The notes: generated by a model not told the origin, from the letters alone. A DNA stretch of 64,000 bases from JAXGPP01 sp040766885 (GCA_040766885.1 JAXGPP010000011.1:248001-312000), one strand, 5' to 3'; positions 45,514 through 55,028 are shown, counted from the stretch's first letter. Translations and numbers: made by a program.

Positions 45514-48498
45514 ATGAAATCGACGACCTTCGCTGTCTTGCTGGTATGGCCTTGGCTGGCACTGGTCGCCGCCGCTTCCGCCGCCGGGCCGGAGAACCTG
45601 GCCCTGAAAGCAGTCGCCTCGGCGACTTCGGAACACAACCAGCAATACCTCGCCCGCTTCGCCATCGACGGCAGGATCCCCGCAGCGGGCAGTACTGCGG
45701 CCGATCAGGGTGCCGCCTGGTGCGTGCTCAAGGCCCGCTCGGGCGACCAGGCCGAATGGGCCCTCCAGTGGAGCGAACCGGTCGAGATCGGCTCGGTCGT
45801 CTACTGGGGCCGCACCGCCTGGTACATGACCGAGTGCTGGAAGGACTACGAGCTTTATCTCGACGACCAGCCCCAACCGGTTGCCAAAGGCACATTCCAG
45901 ATGGTCCACGGGCCGCAGCTCATCGTGCTGCCGGCAAGCGTGGCCCGCCGGGTGCGGCTCAGATTCCTCAACTCCTACGGTGGCCCGAACCCCGGTGCCG
46001 CCGAGATCCAGGTCTTTTCGCATCCGCTCACCGAGCAGGAACTCACACGCCTGGTTCGCCAGGCCGATAATCCCCTCGCTTCCATGCCGTGGGTCGAAAC
46101 GACCGATTCCGATGCACTTGGAGGCCTCGTCGAAAGCCTGGCGGCGATCCACGGCGACGACTACCCCGCCGCGGCCGCCCACCGCGCGCGACTCGCGGAA
46201 CTCGTCCAGTCTCGCAAAGCATCCGCCGGCGACGATCGTCTTACGGAAATCGACAGCCATCTCGAGCAGCTCGAACGCGATGTCCTGCTCTTCGATATCG
46301 ATCGCGTCGCGGTCATCAAGCGGCATGAGATCGAAGCCAGCCATGTCTACACCTACCACTACGAAGGCTTTCGTCCCGGTGGTGGTCTGTACCTGGTTTC
46401 ACTCCGCGATCGAGAGTCCCTGCCCGTTGAACTGGTCGCCTCACCGACCGGCCAGATCCTCGACCTCGACGTCTCCTACGATGGCCAGACGATCCTCTTC
46501 AGTTGGCGCCGCACCGAGCAGGAAGGCTATCACCTCTGGACGGTCAATGCCGACGGCACCGGCCTGCGGCAGCTCACCGACGGCGTCTGGCACGACTACA
46601 ACCCCTGCTGGCTTCCCGACGGCGGCATCGCCTTCCTCAGCACCCGGTCGCCGCAGTTCGCCTACTGCTGGCATGCGCCGGTAGGAACGCTCTACCGCAT
46701 GGATGCCGACGGATCGAATGTGCGGTCACTCTCGGCCAATTATCTCAACGACTTTACCCCATCGGTGCTGGCCGACGGCCGGATCATCTATACGCGTTGG
46801 GAATATGTCGACCGCCCCGCGATCCCCATCCAGAGCCTCTGGACCATCAACCCCGACGGCACTGGCCTGGCCGGCTACTACGGCAATCGCGTCATCTCGC
46901 CCGGCACTTTCATGGAAGCCCGGCAGATTCCCGGCAGCGCCAAGATCATCTGCACGATGACCGGACACAACGGCCCCACGCGCGGCGCGATCGGCCTCGT
47001 CGATCGCTCCCGTGGCGTGAACGAGCAGGCAGCGATTGAGAACCTGACCTCCGATGTACCCGTGCCCGCCGTGGACCAGGGCAATGGCAACACCGACGGC
47101 ACGAAGCTCTATAGCGGTCCCTTTCCGCTCGATTCCCAGCGATTTCTCGTCTCGGCCCGCGGCCCGCTCCTGGTCCGCACGCTCTCCGGTGCCTGCCAGG
47201 CCGTGGCCCTCGACTCGCCGGCCGACGGCATGCAGTGGCTTGCCGCGCAGCCCGTGCGGCCGCGCCGCCGCCCGCCGGCCATGCCCTCGTCGCTGCCGGC
47301 CGAGCACGACGGATTCGCCACGCTCGTGCTCCAGGATGTTTACAACGGCCTGGAAGGCTATGTCGAGCGCGGCGAAGTCAAACAAATCCGCGTCGTCCGC
47401 GAGTTGCCCAAGACCGTGCGGATCGATCCCAGCCTCCGGGCGTTCGGTTTCCAGTTCCCCGTGATCTCGTGCGGCGCGACCTACGCCGGCAAGCAGGTCC
47501 TCGGCGAAGTCGACGTCGCACCCGACGGCTCGGCCTGCTTCCGCGTGCCGGCCGGCGTGCCGATCTACTTCATGGCCCTCGACGCCCAGGGCCGGGCCGT
47601 GCAGCGGATGCGCAGCTTCACCCACCTCATGCCCGGCGAGACCCAGGGCTGCGTCGGCTGCCACGAGCACCGCCTGCAGGGCTCGCGCCCCCAGGTCAGC
47701 CTGGCTGGGCTCCAGCCGCCCCAAGACCTCGAACCTCCGGAGTGGGGCACAAGCGGCTTCGACTATTCGCGGATCGTCCAGCCCGTGCTCGACCGGCATT
47801 GCGTCGAGTGCCATCATCCGACCGATGCACCGGGTAAGGTCGATCTGACCGGCGGCAAGACCGACTTCTTCAACGTCTCCTACGAGGTCCTCGCCCGCGA
47901 GAATCAGGGTGGCCGCGGCAGTCCCTACGTGAGTTGGATCCCGACCTACAACGGCCAGGAATGGAATATCCTGGAGATCCGTCCCAAGGCTTGGGGCTCT
48001 CCTCAAAGCCGGCTGGCCGAGGTCGTGCTCACAGGCCACCCTGATGAGAACGGCAAGCCTCGCGTGTCGCTCGACGACGCAAGCCGCCGCCGCGTCCTCG
48101 CCTGGATCGACCTCAACGTCCCCTACTACGGCTCAAGCGAAACGGCCTACCCGGAGGCGGAGGGCTGCCGGCGGATTTACCCCCACGATCTCGACGCGGT
48201 GCTGGCCGACGTCGGCCGCCGCCGCTGCACCGGCTGTCACGAGGACGGTAAGATCCCGCGCCGCGACTGGGTGCGGATCACCGAACCCGAATTCAACGAT
48301 TTCCTGCTCGCCCCCCTGGCCAAAGCCTCCGGCGGCACCGAGCGCTGCGGCCAGCCGATCTTCGCCTCCAAGGAAGACCCCGACTACCAGAAGGTCCGCG
48401 CGACATTCGAGCCCGTGCTCAGAATGCTCGCCGACCGCCCCCGCATCGACATGCCCGGCGGCAAACCCGCCCCCGACGTCTGCCGGATTTGCCAGTAG
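45514..48498 (+). CDS. HzsA-related multihaem protein with discoidin-like domain
   Basis: A 994-residue exported protein. Signal peptide at residues 1-23. Residues about 25-180 are discoidin-like (NLALKAVASATSEHNQQY). About 270-640 shows TolB-like propeller repeats (LWTVNADGTGLRQLTDG, LYRMDADGSNVRSLS). The C-terminal third has haem motifs CVGCH near 713, CVECH near 763 and CTGCH near 905. This layout, propeller plus c-type haems, is that of HzsA-related proteins, named after the hydrazine synthase alpha subunit but widespread in planctomycetes that do not make hydrazine. No hydrazine synthase partners are nearby. Likely a periplasmic redox protein. Confidence 0.85.
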   Translation: MKSTTFAVLLVWPWLALVAAASAAGPENLALKAVASATSEHNQQYLARFAIDGRIPAAGSTAADQGAAWCVLKARSGDQAEWALQWSEPVEIGSVVYWGRTAWYMTECWKDYELYLDDQPQPVAKGTFQMVHGPQLIVLPASVARRVRLRFLNSYGGPNPGAAEIQVFSHPLTEQELTRLVRQADNPLASMPWVETTDSDALGGLVESLAAIHGDDYPAAAAHRARLAELVQSRKASAGDDRLTEIDSHLEQLERDVLLFDIDRVAVIKRHEIEASHVYTYHYEGFRPGGGLYLVSLRDRESLPVELVASPTGQILDLDVSYDGQTILFSWRRTEQEGYHLWTVNADGTGLRQLTDGVWHDYNPCWLPDGGIAFLSTRSPQFAYCWHAPVGTLYRMDADGSNVRSLSANYLNDFTPSVLADGRIIYTRWEYVDRPAIPIQSLWTINPDGTGLAGYYGNRVISPGTFMEARQIPGSAKIICTMTGHNGPTRGAIGLVDRSRGVNEQAAIENLTSDVPVPAVDQGNGNTDGTKLYSGPFPLDSQRFLVSARGPLLVRTLSGACQAVALDSPADGMQWLAAQPVRPRRRPPAMPSSLPAEHDGFATLVLQDVYNGLEGYVERGEVKQIRVVRELPKTVRIDPSLRAFGFQFPVISCGATYAGKQVLGEVDVAPDGSACFRVPAGVPIYFMALDAQGRAVQRMRSFTHLMPGETQGCVGCHEHRLQGSRPQVSLAGLQPPQDLEPPEWGTSGFDYSRIVQPVLDRHCVECHHPTDAPGKVDLTGGKTDFFNVSYEVLARENQGGRGSPYVSWIPTYNGQEWNILEIRPKAWGSPQSRLAEVVLTGHPDENGKPRVSLDDASRRRVLAWIDLNVPYYGSSETAYPEAEGCRRIYPHDLDAVLADVGRRRCTGCHEDGKIPRRDWVRITEPEFNDFLLAPLAKASGGTERCGQPIFASKEDPDYQKVRATFEPVLRMLADRPRIDMPGGKPAPDVCRICQ

Positions 48499-48505
48499 CC
48501 GGCAG

Positions 48506-48769
48506 TCAGTCGTCACTCCGGAGACTGCTTGCCTCGGTTGAAGCATCCGGGGCCGCCTCTTCAACCGACTCAACCTCGACTGGCCGGCTCCGATCGACTC
48601 CGTTTCTCGACGACTGCACCAGCGAGGCGATCGTGCCAATCAACGCGAACAGCAGGAAGTAGACGAAAGGCGAAACCGACGACGGAATCGGGCTCGACGA
48701 CCACCTCGACCGTCGCGTGCGGCGGACTTCGTCGGTGGCCCGGGGTGACTCGTAAGGGTTGTCGGGCAT
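48506..48769 (-). CDS. Small single-pass membrane protein (87 aa)
   Basis: N-terminal MPDNPYESPR, a start often seen in planctomycete small membrane proteins. A Ser/Arg-rich link, one membrane segment (FVYFLLFALIGTIASLV) and an acidic tail follow. It begins 2 bases after the stop of the upstream 302-residue membrane gene, so both probably share a message. Function unknown. Confidence 0.75.
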   Translation of the reverse strand: MPDNPYESPRATDEVRRTRRSRWSSSPIPSSVSPFVYFLLFALIGTIASLVQSSRNGVDRSRPVEVESVEEAAPDASTEASSLRSDD

Positions 48770-48771
48770 GG

Positions 48772-49680
48772 CTATTCGGCAGTCTTGTTCGTAACGGTCG
48801 CTGCCGCTCCGTCTCCGCCCACGCCTTGGCGAAGCAACTCCACGTCGATCTCGAGGAAGTACAGCACCGGGCGGCCGTTCGTGTCCTTCACCTGGTTTTC
48901 GTAGCGGGCGATCTGTCGCTCTTGCCCGGCATCGGTCACCGCGCTCACCTTCATTACCACCGGATCATCAACCCCCGACTCACGCCGCACTGAGATGATC
49001 TTCTCCCGCCAGTCTGCTCGCTCGGCCGGTGTCAGGAGCACTTCGCCATAGTCCATTCGCAAGTTATCGGAGATTTGCTGGTATCCCGCGGACACGATTT
49101 CCTCGTGTCCGAAAAGGGCCACGTTGCTGGGGTTATTGGTGGTAGCCTCGATTCCAATCACACTGGGAGCATTCTCAGCCAACTGTCGCAGCCGCGCGAG
49201 TTGGCTCTTGTACTTCCCTTCAATGGCCGCCACGGTCGCGAAGGGCGGAGGTTTGCCTTGATCGAGCAGCCAGCGGATGCCCTTGAAGCCCACCGCCGCC
49301 AGAAGCACGACTACCAGGAGCGTGGCGAGCGAGTACCGCGGCAGGCACGACTTGAGATCGCACATCCGCACCAGCAGGACCACGTTCGCAACGGCCCACA
49401 GGCTCATCACCCCTTCGATGACTAACCATGCCGCCGATACGTTGTTCTGCCCGGAAACGACCGTGGCCAGCGAGGCCAGCACAATGACCGGATAGGAAAG
49501 CGAAAGGACCGCTGCGACAAGCCGCCCCGGACGACTCCCGTCGCCGACCGCCGCCCCCGCCGCGATGAGGAACACGGCAAAACAATCGAACGTAAAGACG
49601 CTGCCGTACAGTGGCCCACACAGTCCGATGACGAACTGGCAGGCCCCAAACGCCTGGATCGATCGGGCAGTGCTCTTCAT
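48772..49680 (-). CDS. Multi-pass membrane protein (302 aa)
   Basis: Five or so hydrophobic segments lie in the first 155 residues (FVIGLCGPLYGSVFTF, FLIAAGAAVG, VAAVLSLSYPVIVLASLATV, VANVVLLVRM, LLVVVLLAAVGFKG). A soluble domain of about 145 residues follows (LARLRQLAENAPSVIGIEAT). No family is recognised. It is the first of a two-gene minus-strand unit with the 87-residue membrane protein. The REP-like hairpins at 49712-49832 lie upstream of its start. Confidence 0.7.
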   Translation of the reverse strand: MKSTARSIQAFGACQFVIGLCGPLYGSVFTFDCFAVFLIAAGAAVGDGSRPGRLVAAVLSLSYPVIVLASLATVVSGQNNVSAAWLVIEGVMSLWAVANVVLLVRMCDLKSCLPRYSLATLLVVVLLAAVGFKGIRWLLDQGKPPPFATVAAIEGKYKSQLARLRQLAENAPSVIGIEATTNNPSNVALFGHEEIVSAGYQQISDNLRMDYGEVLLTPAERADWREKIISVRRESGVDDPVVMKVSAVTDAGQERQIARYENQVKDTNGRPVLYFLEIDVELLRQGVGGDGAAATVTNKTAE

Positions 49681-49711
49681 GTTACCGCTGACGGCACACG
49701 ATCGCAGGCCG

Positions 49712-49832
49712 ACGGGCGTTCACGCCCGTTATTCCGCCGCAGGCGATCACAGGCCCGGCGTTCACGCCGGGTTGGCGGGAGCCCACGCTCGTCTTCTTCC
49801 ACGGTTTGGCTAGCAGCCTCGTTCACGAGGCT
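49712..49832. repeat. Three hairpins with 7-bp stems and a TTCA loop
   Basis: Hairpins at 49712-49729 (ACGGGCG/CGCCCGT), 49754-49771 (CCCGGCG/CGCCGGG) and 49815-49832 (AGCCTCG/CGAGGCT) share the loop TTCA and the closing CG/CG pairs. Their outer stems differ but stay paired, which is compensatory change. The first two also share GATC-CAGGCC upstream. This is a REP-like cluster between two minus-strand genes. Confidence 0.7.
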
Positions 49833-49919
49833 TCTCGCTTCAGTTGCCTTGAGGCCATGACCGCCGATCGCATGCTATCCCTTGACCACGACATCTGCAA
49901 TGGACGGCATCCACGCGCC

Positions 49920-50498
49920 TCAGAAGAGGTCGATCAGCCAGCTGCCCGTCTGGCGGCGGAAGGAGATGGGCAACCCCGGCCCGCCGGCGAGTTTCACTCG
50001 CCCGGTCGCCGTTTCTCCCTCGATCCGCACATCACCGAGCGTCGCGCCGGCCAGGGCCTGCAACCTCTGGCCCGCTTCGCTGGCAACCCCTTTCTCCTGG
50101 TTCATCACATCGGCGAAGAATGCGTGCTTGTCGTTCACCGTGTTCGCATAACGTTCGACATCCAGGTTCGCCTTGAGCGAATCGAGCAGGCCCCCTTGCG
50201 ACTGGCCCTCGGCGGCCGGCCCGGCAAGCTTCGCACGGTCGAAACCGTGCCGGTCAAGGATCGCCTTCGATTCGCCGTCGACAATCGCCGCGATCTGGTA
50301 AGCGAAGACGATCGAGCCGACGCACTTGTCGCGGCTCTCCGGCGTCATCGCGTTGAGCGTCCGCCGCCAGTCGCGCTCGACGATCGACTCCTGCAACGCG
50401 CGGAACGCGTCCTCGGGAGTCTGGTGCCCCAGCCCGCATCCGCCAAGTCCCAGCCCGATCGCCAGCATCGCGCCCACACAAACCACATCCTTGCCCAT
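49920..50498 (-). CDS. Probable lipoprotein (192 aa)
   Basis: The signal peptide has a lipobox (LGLGGC, Cys about residue 24), so the protein is likely lipid-anchored. The mature part is helical with a C-terminal beta end (VRIEGETATGRVKLAGGPG), an SH3/NTF2-like composition often seen in small planctomycete lipoproteins. ATG 50498 has AGGAGG upstream; an earlier in-frame Met exists. A minus-strand promoter match lies just upstream. Function unknown. Confidence 0.75.
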   Translation of the reverse strand: MGKDVVCVGAMLAIGLGLGGCGLGHQTPEDAFRALQESIVERDWRRTLNAMTPESRDKCVGSIVFAYQIAAIVDGESKAILDRHGFDRAKLAGPAAEGQSQGGLLDSLKANLDVERYANTVNDKHAFFADVMNQEKGVASEAGQRLQALAGATLGDVRIEGETATGRVKLAGGPGLPISFRRQTGSWLIDLF

Positions 50499-50545
50499 CG
50501 CCGCGGCCTCCTGCAAGAAGAACCTCGCCCTGTGCCAACCATCCC

Positions 50546-50574
50546 ACCATAGGGCCCCCGCTGACTCCTGTCAA
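50546..50574 (-). promoter_or_regulatory. Sigma-70-type promoter for the lipoprotein gene
   Basis: On the minus strand, TTGACA (50574-50569) and TATGGT (50551-50546) are 17 bases apart. The start codon is 48 bases downstream. Confidence 0.6.
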
Positions 50575-50886
50575 TCGAACCCCGGCCCCCGTAACCCGTA
50601 GCGCAGAGCCGTCTGCTATAATGCGGCCCGGTGCGGTGCGGCCGCCTCAAGCCGGCGTTTGCCCTGGACCCGCATGCTCCGCGAACGAAATCGCCGCTCC
50701 GCCCTTCAATCGCCAGCGCGCGGTTTGCCGCGTGCCTTGCGTGCCGAATCGGAGAGACAGGACGCCTATTTCAACATGTACCTCGAAACGCACACCTGCA
50801 TGCGACGTGCCGCCTCATGCGAAGGCCCCTGCCGCGCCAAGCGTACGCCCCCGCGCCAGATCGCTCCAGGTGCCGAGGCGCACCGC
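50575..50886 (+). other. Leader and promoter region of the S9 peptidase gene
   Basis: TATAAT at 50617-50622 is a good -10 match on the plus strand, but no good -35 lies 16-18 bases upstream. If used, the leader would be about 260 bases. Frames crossing it are open but lack protein character. Confidence 0.35.
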
Positions 50887-53427
50887 ATGGCCCGGCGGAT
50901 TCTCCATGGTTTGTTCCTCATCGCCGCGATCGCTTGGGCCGCGCTCGCCGTTGCCCAGGGCACGCGTGAAGACCACGACCGTTCCAACAAGCTCCGCGCG
51001 CGAACGGCCGACAAGGTGTTCCGCGCCCGCGTCGCCCCGCACTGGTTCGCCGAAGGTGCGCGGTTCTGGTACCGGGTCGATCTTGCCGGAGGCCAGCGGG
51101 AGTTCGTGCTGGTCGATGCCGTCGAGGGCACGCGCTGGTCTGCCTTCGATCACGATCGCCTCGCCGCCACGTTCGCTGCGGCCACCGGCAAGCCGGCCGA
51201 CGCCCGGCGGCTTCCCATCGACGGCCTCAAGTTTGACGACGCCGGCGGCGCGGTGCTAATCCAAGCCGAAAACAAGACTTGGCGATGCGATCTGGAGACC
51301 TATGAACTCCGCGAGGCCGACGGCATGGAAGAGGGGCTCGTCTCCACGCTGACTCTCCACGACGGGCCGCGGGCGAGTCGGCGGACCGGTCCGGAAACCT
51401 CGATCACCTTCGTGAACCAGACGAAGGACGACGTTGATCTCTTCTGGCTCGATAGCGAGGGCGAACAGAAGCCCTACGGGACGGTGCGGGCCGGACAGGA
51501 GCACCGGCAACATACCTTCGCCGGGCACGTCTGGCTGGTCTGCGATCGCGCGGGAAAGACCCTGGCGATCTTTGAGGCCGCCGAAGACGGCGGCACCGCG
51601 GTGATCAACGGCGCTCCGGCCGGCAGCATTCCCGCCCGCGAAAGACCGGGAGGCGGGCGAAGAGGCGACGGCCGCCCTCGCCAGTCCGAGTCGCCCGACG
51701 GCCGCTGGCAGGCGTTCTTCCGCGACTACAACCTCCACCTTCGCGATGTGACCAGCGGCGAGGAGTATCCGCTCTCCACCGACGGCACTGCCGACGACGA
51801 ATACTCCGGCCGCATCTGGTGGTCGCCCGACTCGAAGAAACTCGCCGCGATCCGCACCCGTAAGGGCGACGACCGCAAGGTCTACTACATCGAGTCGTCG
51901 CCCCGCGACCAGTTGCAGCCGAAATTGCACTCCTACGATTACCTCAAGCCCGGCGACAAGATCCCGCACCAGCGGCCCGAACTATTCGACGTCGCCGGCC
52001 GCAAACGGATCGATACCGGCGACGAGCTGTTTCCCAATCCGTGGAGCATTTCCGATCTCCGCTGGGCGCCCGACGCGAGTCGCTTCACCTTCCTCTACAA
52101 CCAGCGCGGCCACCAGGTAATCCGCCTGGTGGCCATCGACGCCGACACGGGCAACGCGCGGCCGATCATCGACGAGCAGAGCCCCACCTTCATCGACTAT
52201 TCGGGTAAGCAGTTCATCCACTATCTCGACGAGAGCGGCGAGATCATCTGGATGTCGGAACGCAACGGCTGGAATCATCTCTATCTCTACGATGCCGCAA
52301 CGGGCAGCGTGAAGAACCAGGTCACCCGGGGAGAGTGGGTCGTCCGCCGCGTCGATCGAGTCGATCACGAAAAGCGGCAGATCTGGTTCCGCGCCGGCGG
52401 CATCCGCCCCGGGCAGGATCCGTACTACGTCCACTTCTGCCGCGTCGATTTCGACGGTTCCAACCTGGTGATCCTCACCGAAGGGGATGGCGACCATTCA
52501 ATCGATTTCTCGCCCGACCGGCGTTTCTTCATCGACACCTGGTCGCGCGTCGACCTGCCGCCGCAGACCGAACTGCGGCGCGCGGAGGACGGCACGCTCA
52601 TCTGCGAGCTCGAGCAGGCCGACTGGTCGTCGCTGCTCGAAACCGGCTGGCAGGTGCCCGAGCGGTTTGTGGCCAAGGGACGCGACGGCACGACCGACAT
52701 CTACGGCGTCATTTACAGACCCACGGATTTCGATGCCGCCAAGCGTTATCCGGTCATCGAGCAGATCTACGCCGGGCCGCAGGGCTCGTTTGTGCCCAAG
52801 TCGTTCCGCTCCTTCCACGGTCCCCAGGCGATGGCGGAATTGGGGTTCATCGTCGTCCAGATTGATGGCATGGGCACCTCGAACCGCTCCAAGCCATTTC
52901 ACGATGTCTGCTGGAAGAACCTCGCCGATTCGGGCTTCCCCGATCGCATCCTCTGGATCAAGGCAGCCGCCGCGAAATACACCTATATGGACATCAGCCG
53001 CATCGGCATCTACGGCGGGTCGGCCGGCGGGCAGAGCGCCGTCCGGGCACTCCTGGCCCACGGCGATTTCTACAAGGTGGCCGTTGCCGACTGCGGCTGC
53101 CACGACAACCGCATGGACAAGATCTGGTGGAACGAGCAGTGGATGGGCTGGCCCATCGGGCCGCACTACGCCGAGCAGTCGAACGTCACCCAGGCCCACC
53201 GGCTCCAGGGCAAGCTGTTGCTCTTCGTCGGCGAGATGGACGAGAACGTCGATCCCGCCTCCACCATGCAACTGGCCAATGCCCTGATTCGGGCCGACAA
53301 GGACTTCGACCTTATCGTGATGACTGGCCACGGGCACGGGTCCGCCGAAACGCCCTACGGCACCCGGCGCCGGCAAGACTTCTTCGTGCGGAACCTTCTC
53401 GGTGTAGAACCCCGTCATCAACCGTAG
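50887..53427 (+). CDS. S9 family peptidase with embedded VHL-beta domain
   Basis: An 846-residue exported serine peptidase of the prolyl oligopeptidase/DPP IV clan. Signal peptide at residues 1-24. Residues about 170-240 look like the beta domain of the von Hippel-Lindau protein (TSITFVNQTKDDVDLFWLD, YGTV, HTFAGHVWLV). About 265-620 is a beta propeller. The catalytic domain has the nucleophile in GGSAGGQSA near 712, a candidate Asp in MDENVDP near 784 and the His in GHGHGS near 815. ATG 50887 is chosen at the signal peptide; the frame is open further upstream. It probably cleaves peptides in the periplasm. Confidence 0.9.
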   Translation: MARRILHGLFLIAAIAWAALAVAQGTREDHDRSNKLRARTADKVFRARVAPHWFAEGARFWYRVDLAGGQREFVLVDAVEGTRWSAFDHDRLAATFAAATGKPADARRLPIDGLKFDDAGGAVLIQAENKTWRCDLETYELREADGMEEGLVSTLTLHDGPRASRRTGPETSITFVNQTKDDVDLFWLDSEGEQKPYGTVRAGQEHRQHTFAGHVWLVCDRAGKTLAIFEAAEDGGTAVINGAPAGSIPARERPGGGRRGDGRPRQSESPDGRWQAFFRDYNLHLRDVTSGEEYPLSTDGTADDEYSGRIWWSPDSKKLAAIRTRKGDDRKVYYIESSPRDQLQPKLHSYDYLKPGDKIPHQRPELFDVAGRKRIDTGDELFPNPWSISDLRWAPDASRFTFLYNQRGHQVIRLVAIDADTGNARPIIDEQSPTFIDYSGKQFIHYLDESGEIIWMSERNGWNHLYLYDAATGSVKNQVTRGEWVVRRVDRVDHEKRQIWFRAGGIRPGQDPYYVHFCRVDFDGSNLVILTEGDGDHSIDFSPDRRFFIDTWSRVDLPPQTELRRAEDGTLICELEQADWSSLLETGWQVPERFVAKGRDGTTDIYGVIYRPTDFDAAKRYPVIEQIYAGPQGSFVPKSFRSFHGPQAMAELGFIVVQIDGMGTSNRSKPFHDVCWKNLADSGFPDRILWIKAAAAKYTYMDISRIGIYGGSAGGQSAVRALLAHGDFYKVAVADCGCHDNRMDKIWWNEQWMGWPIGPHYAEQSNVTQAHRLQGKLLLFVGEMDENVDPASTMQLANALIRADKDFDLIVMTGHGHGSAETPYGTRRRQDFFVRNLLGVEPRHQP

Positions 53428-53511
53428 TCACATTTGTGGTGCGGCCGTCCCGGCTGCATCAAAGGCGGGCCAGACGCCTGCGCAACGAGGCACGAAAATC
53501 AGGAGACAACC

Positions 53512-54768
53512 ATGAGCACCCGCAGGACTTTTCTGAAGACGGTGATCGCAGCGGCGGGCGGCATCGCGTGCCATGAAACCGTCGCCCGGGCCGCCGCGGA
53601 TTCGGTCACCATCCGCGACGCGAAAATCATCCGCGTCCGCCAGCGCAACAATGGTGCGACCGACACCTACCTGGAGGTCACGAGCCACTCCGGGCACAAA
53701 GGCTACGCCGGCCCGCTGCTCAAGGAGCAGGCGGCCGCCTTTCCTCCAAACCTGTTCACGTTGCTGTCCGGCCGCGACGCCCGCGATCCCCAGGAACTCA
53801 ACTTCCGCACCCTCTGGGCAGCCTCGTTTCCCGGCAAATCGCTCGAAAGCTATGCCGAAGGCAAGGATCCGCTCACCGGTCAGATCGTCTGGGGAACGAA
53901 ACGCGCGACCCGCCAGACCGAGACCGGGTGGATCATCACGGCGTTGAGCGCAGCCGACTTGGCGCTGTGGGATCTCCGCGGCAAGGCGGCCGGAGAGCCC
54001 GTGTGGCGGATGCTGGGGGGCAAACGCCCGCAACTCGACGCCTACGCCAGCATGCTCGGCTTCTCGACCGATCCGGCCGAGGCCCGCCGCATCGCCCGCG
54101 AGCATTTCGACCAGGGATTCACGCGCCAGAAGTGGTTCTTCATGAAGGGCCCGGTCGACGGACCCGAGGGCCTCAAGCAGAATATCGAACTGGTCCGCGC
54201 CCTCCGCGAAGAGTTGGGCCCCGGTGCCACGCTCATGTGTGATGGCATCCAGTACGTCTGGAAGTCCGACGATCTCGACTACGCGATCGCGCTGGCCAAG
54301 GGCATTCTTCCCTACCAGCCGCACTGGCTCGAGGAGCCGCTCCGGCCCGACGATCTCGAGGGCTACACGCGCTTGAAGGGCGAGACCGGCATCACGCTGG
54401 CTTCCGGCGAGCACTGGTACACCCGTTGGAACGCCAAGCCGTTCCTCGATCGCAAGATCGTCAGCTTCGTCCAGTCAGACCCCGAGTGGTGCGGCGGCAT
54501 CAGCGAGTGGCTCGAGATCTGCGAGCTAGTCAAGAACTACCCCGGTGTGCAGGTTGTGCCCCACGGCCACCACGTGCTGGCGGCGTCGGCCTGCGTGGCC
54601 TCGCAGTCCGAATCGCTCTGCCCGATGCTCGAATACCTGATCCGCTTGCGGATCCAGTTCCAGCGGTCCCAGACCCGCCCCATGGTGGCCGAAGCCGGCA
54701 AATTCCCCCTCGGCGACGAGCCCGGCCTGGGCCCCTCGCTGGACGAATCACGCCTGGAACGGGTTTGA
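53512..54768 (+). CDS. Enolase-superfamily enzyme (mandelate racemase/MLE type)
   Basis: A 418-residue enzyme with a Tat-type signal (STRRTFLKT, then an Ala-rich core). The mature part has an N-terminal capping domain (KIIRVRQRNNGATDTYLEV) and a barrel with metal ligands in MCDGIQYVW (Asp), WLEEPLRP (Glu) and LASGEHW (Glu). VVPHGHH is a candidate His acid/base. AGGAG precedes ATG 53512. It probably dehydrates or racemises a sugar acid outside the cytoplasm; the substrate cannot be read from sequence. Confidence 0.88.
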   Translation: MSTRRTFLKTVIAAAGGIACHETVARAAADSVTIRDAKIIRVRQRNNGATDTYLEVTSHSGHKGYAGPLLKEQAAAFPPNLFTLLSGRDARDPQELNFRTLWAASFPGKSLESYAEGKDPLTGQIVWGTKRATRQTETGWIITALSAADLALWDLRGKAAGEPVWRMLGGKRPQLDAYASMLGFSTDPAEARRIAREHFDQGFTRQKWFFMKGPVDGPEGLKQNIELVRALREELGPGATLMCDGIQYVWKSDDLDYAIALAKGILPYQPHWLEEPLRPDDLEGYTRLKGETGITLASGEHWYTRWNAKPFLDRKIVSFVQSDPEWCGGISEWLEICELVKNYPGVQVVPHGHHVLAASACVASQSESLCPMLEYLIRLRIQFQRSQTRPMVAEAGKFPLGDEPGLGPSLDESRLERV

Positions 54769-54818
54769 CGGCTTGGCACCGGGACATCAGCCGAGCGGCA
54801 GGAGAGAGGCTGCCAGTA

Positions 54819-54901
54819 GGACGGATTTTTAATCCGTCTCCCTCCTTCAAACCTCGTGGGACAGATCTGTAATGCGTCCCGGACGGAATACGATTCTGTC
54901 C
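54819..54901. repeat. Three 21-base imperfect palindromes
   Basis: Copies at 54819-54839, 54859-54879 and 54881-54901. All open with GGAC-R-GA and close with a G(T)C-type complement (pattern GGACRGAWT, three bases, AWTnYGTCC). Copy 1 is GGACGGATT with AATCCGTC, copy 3 GGACGGAAT with ATTCTGTCC. They lie between two convergent genes and may serve as terminators or be a dispersed repeat family. Confidence 0.6.
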
Positions 54902-55028
54902 CGCGCCCCTCGGCCGGTAGTTCCGTTCCTGCCGGTCGCCTTGACAATGGTCGTCTTTCGTTCCACGAAAGCAGCGTCCTTCCACGGAATGAAAGGCGGC
55001 AACTCGGAAGTCATTCTCTCGCCGGTCC

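Noticed and set aside
45514..48498. True hydrazine synthase alpha subunit of an anammox bacterium
   Set aside because: No beta/gamma subunits, hydrazine dehydrogenase or anammox genes are near, and such relatives are widespread in other planctomycetes.
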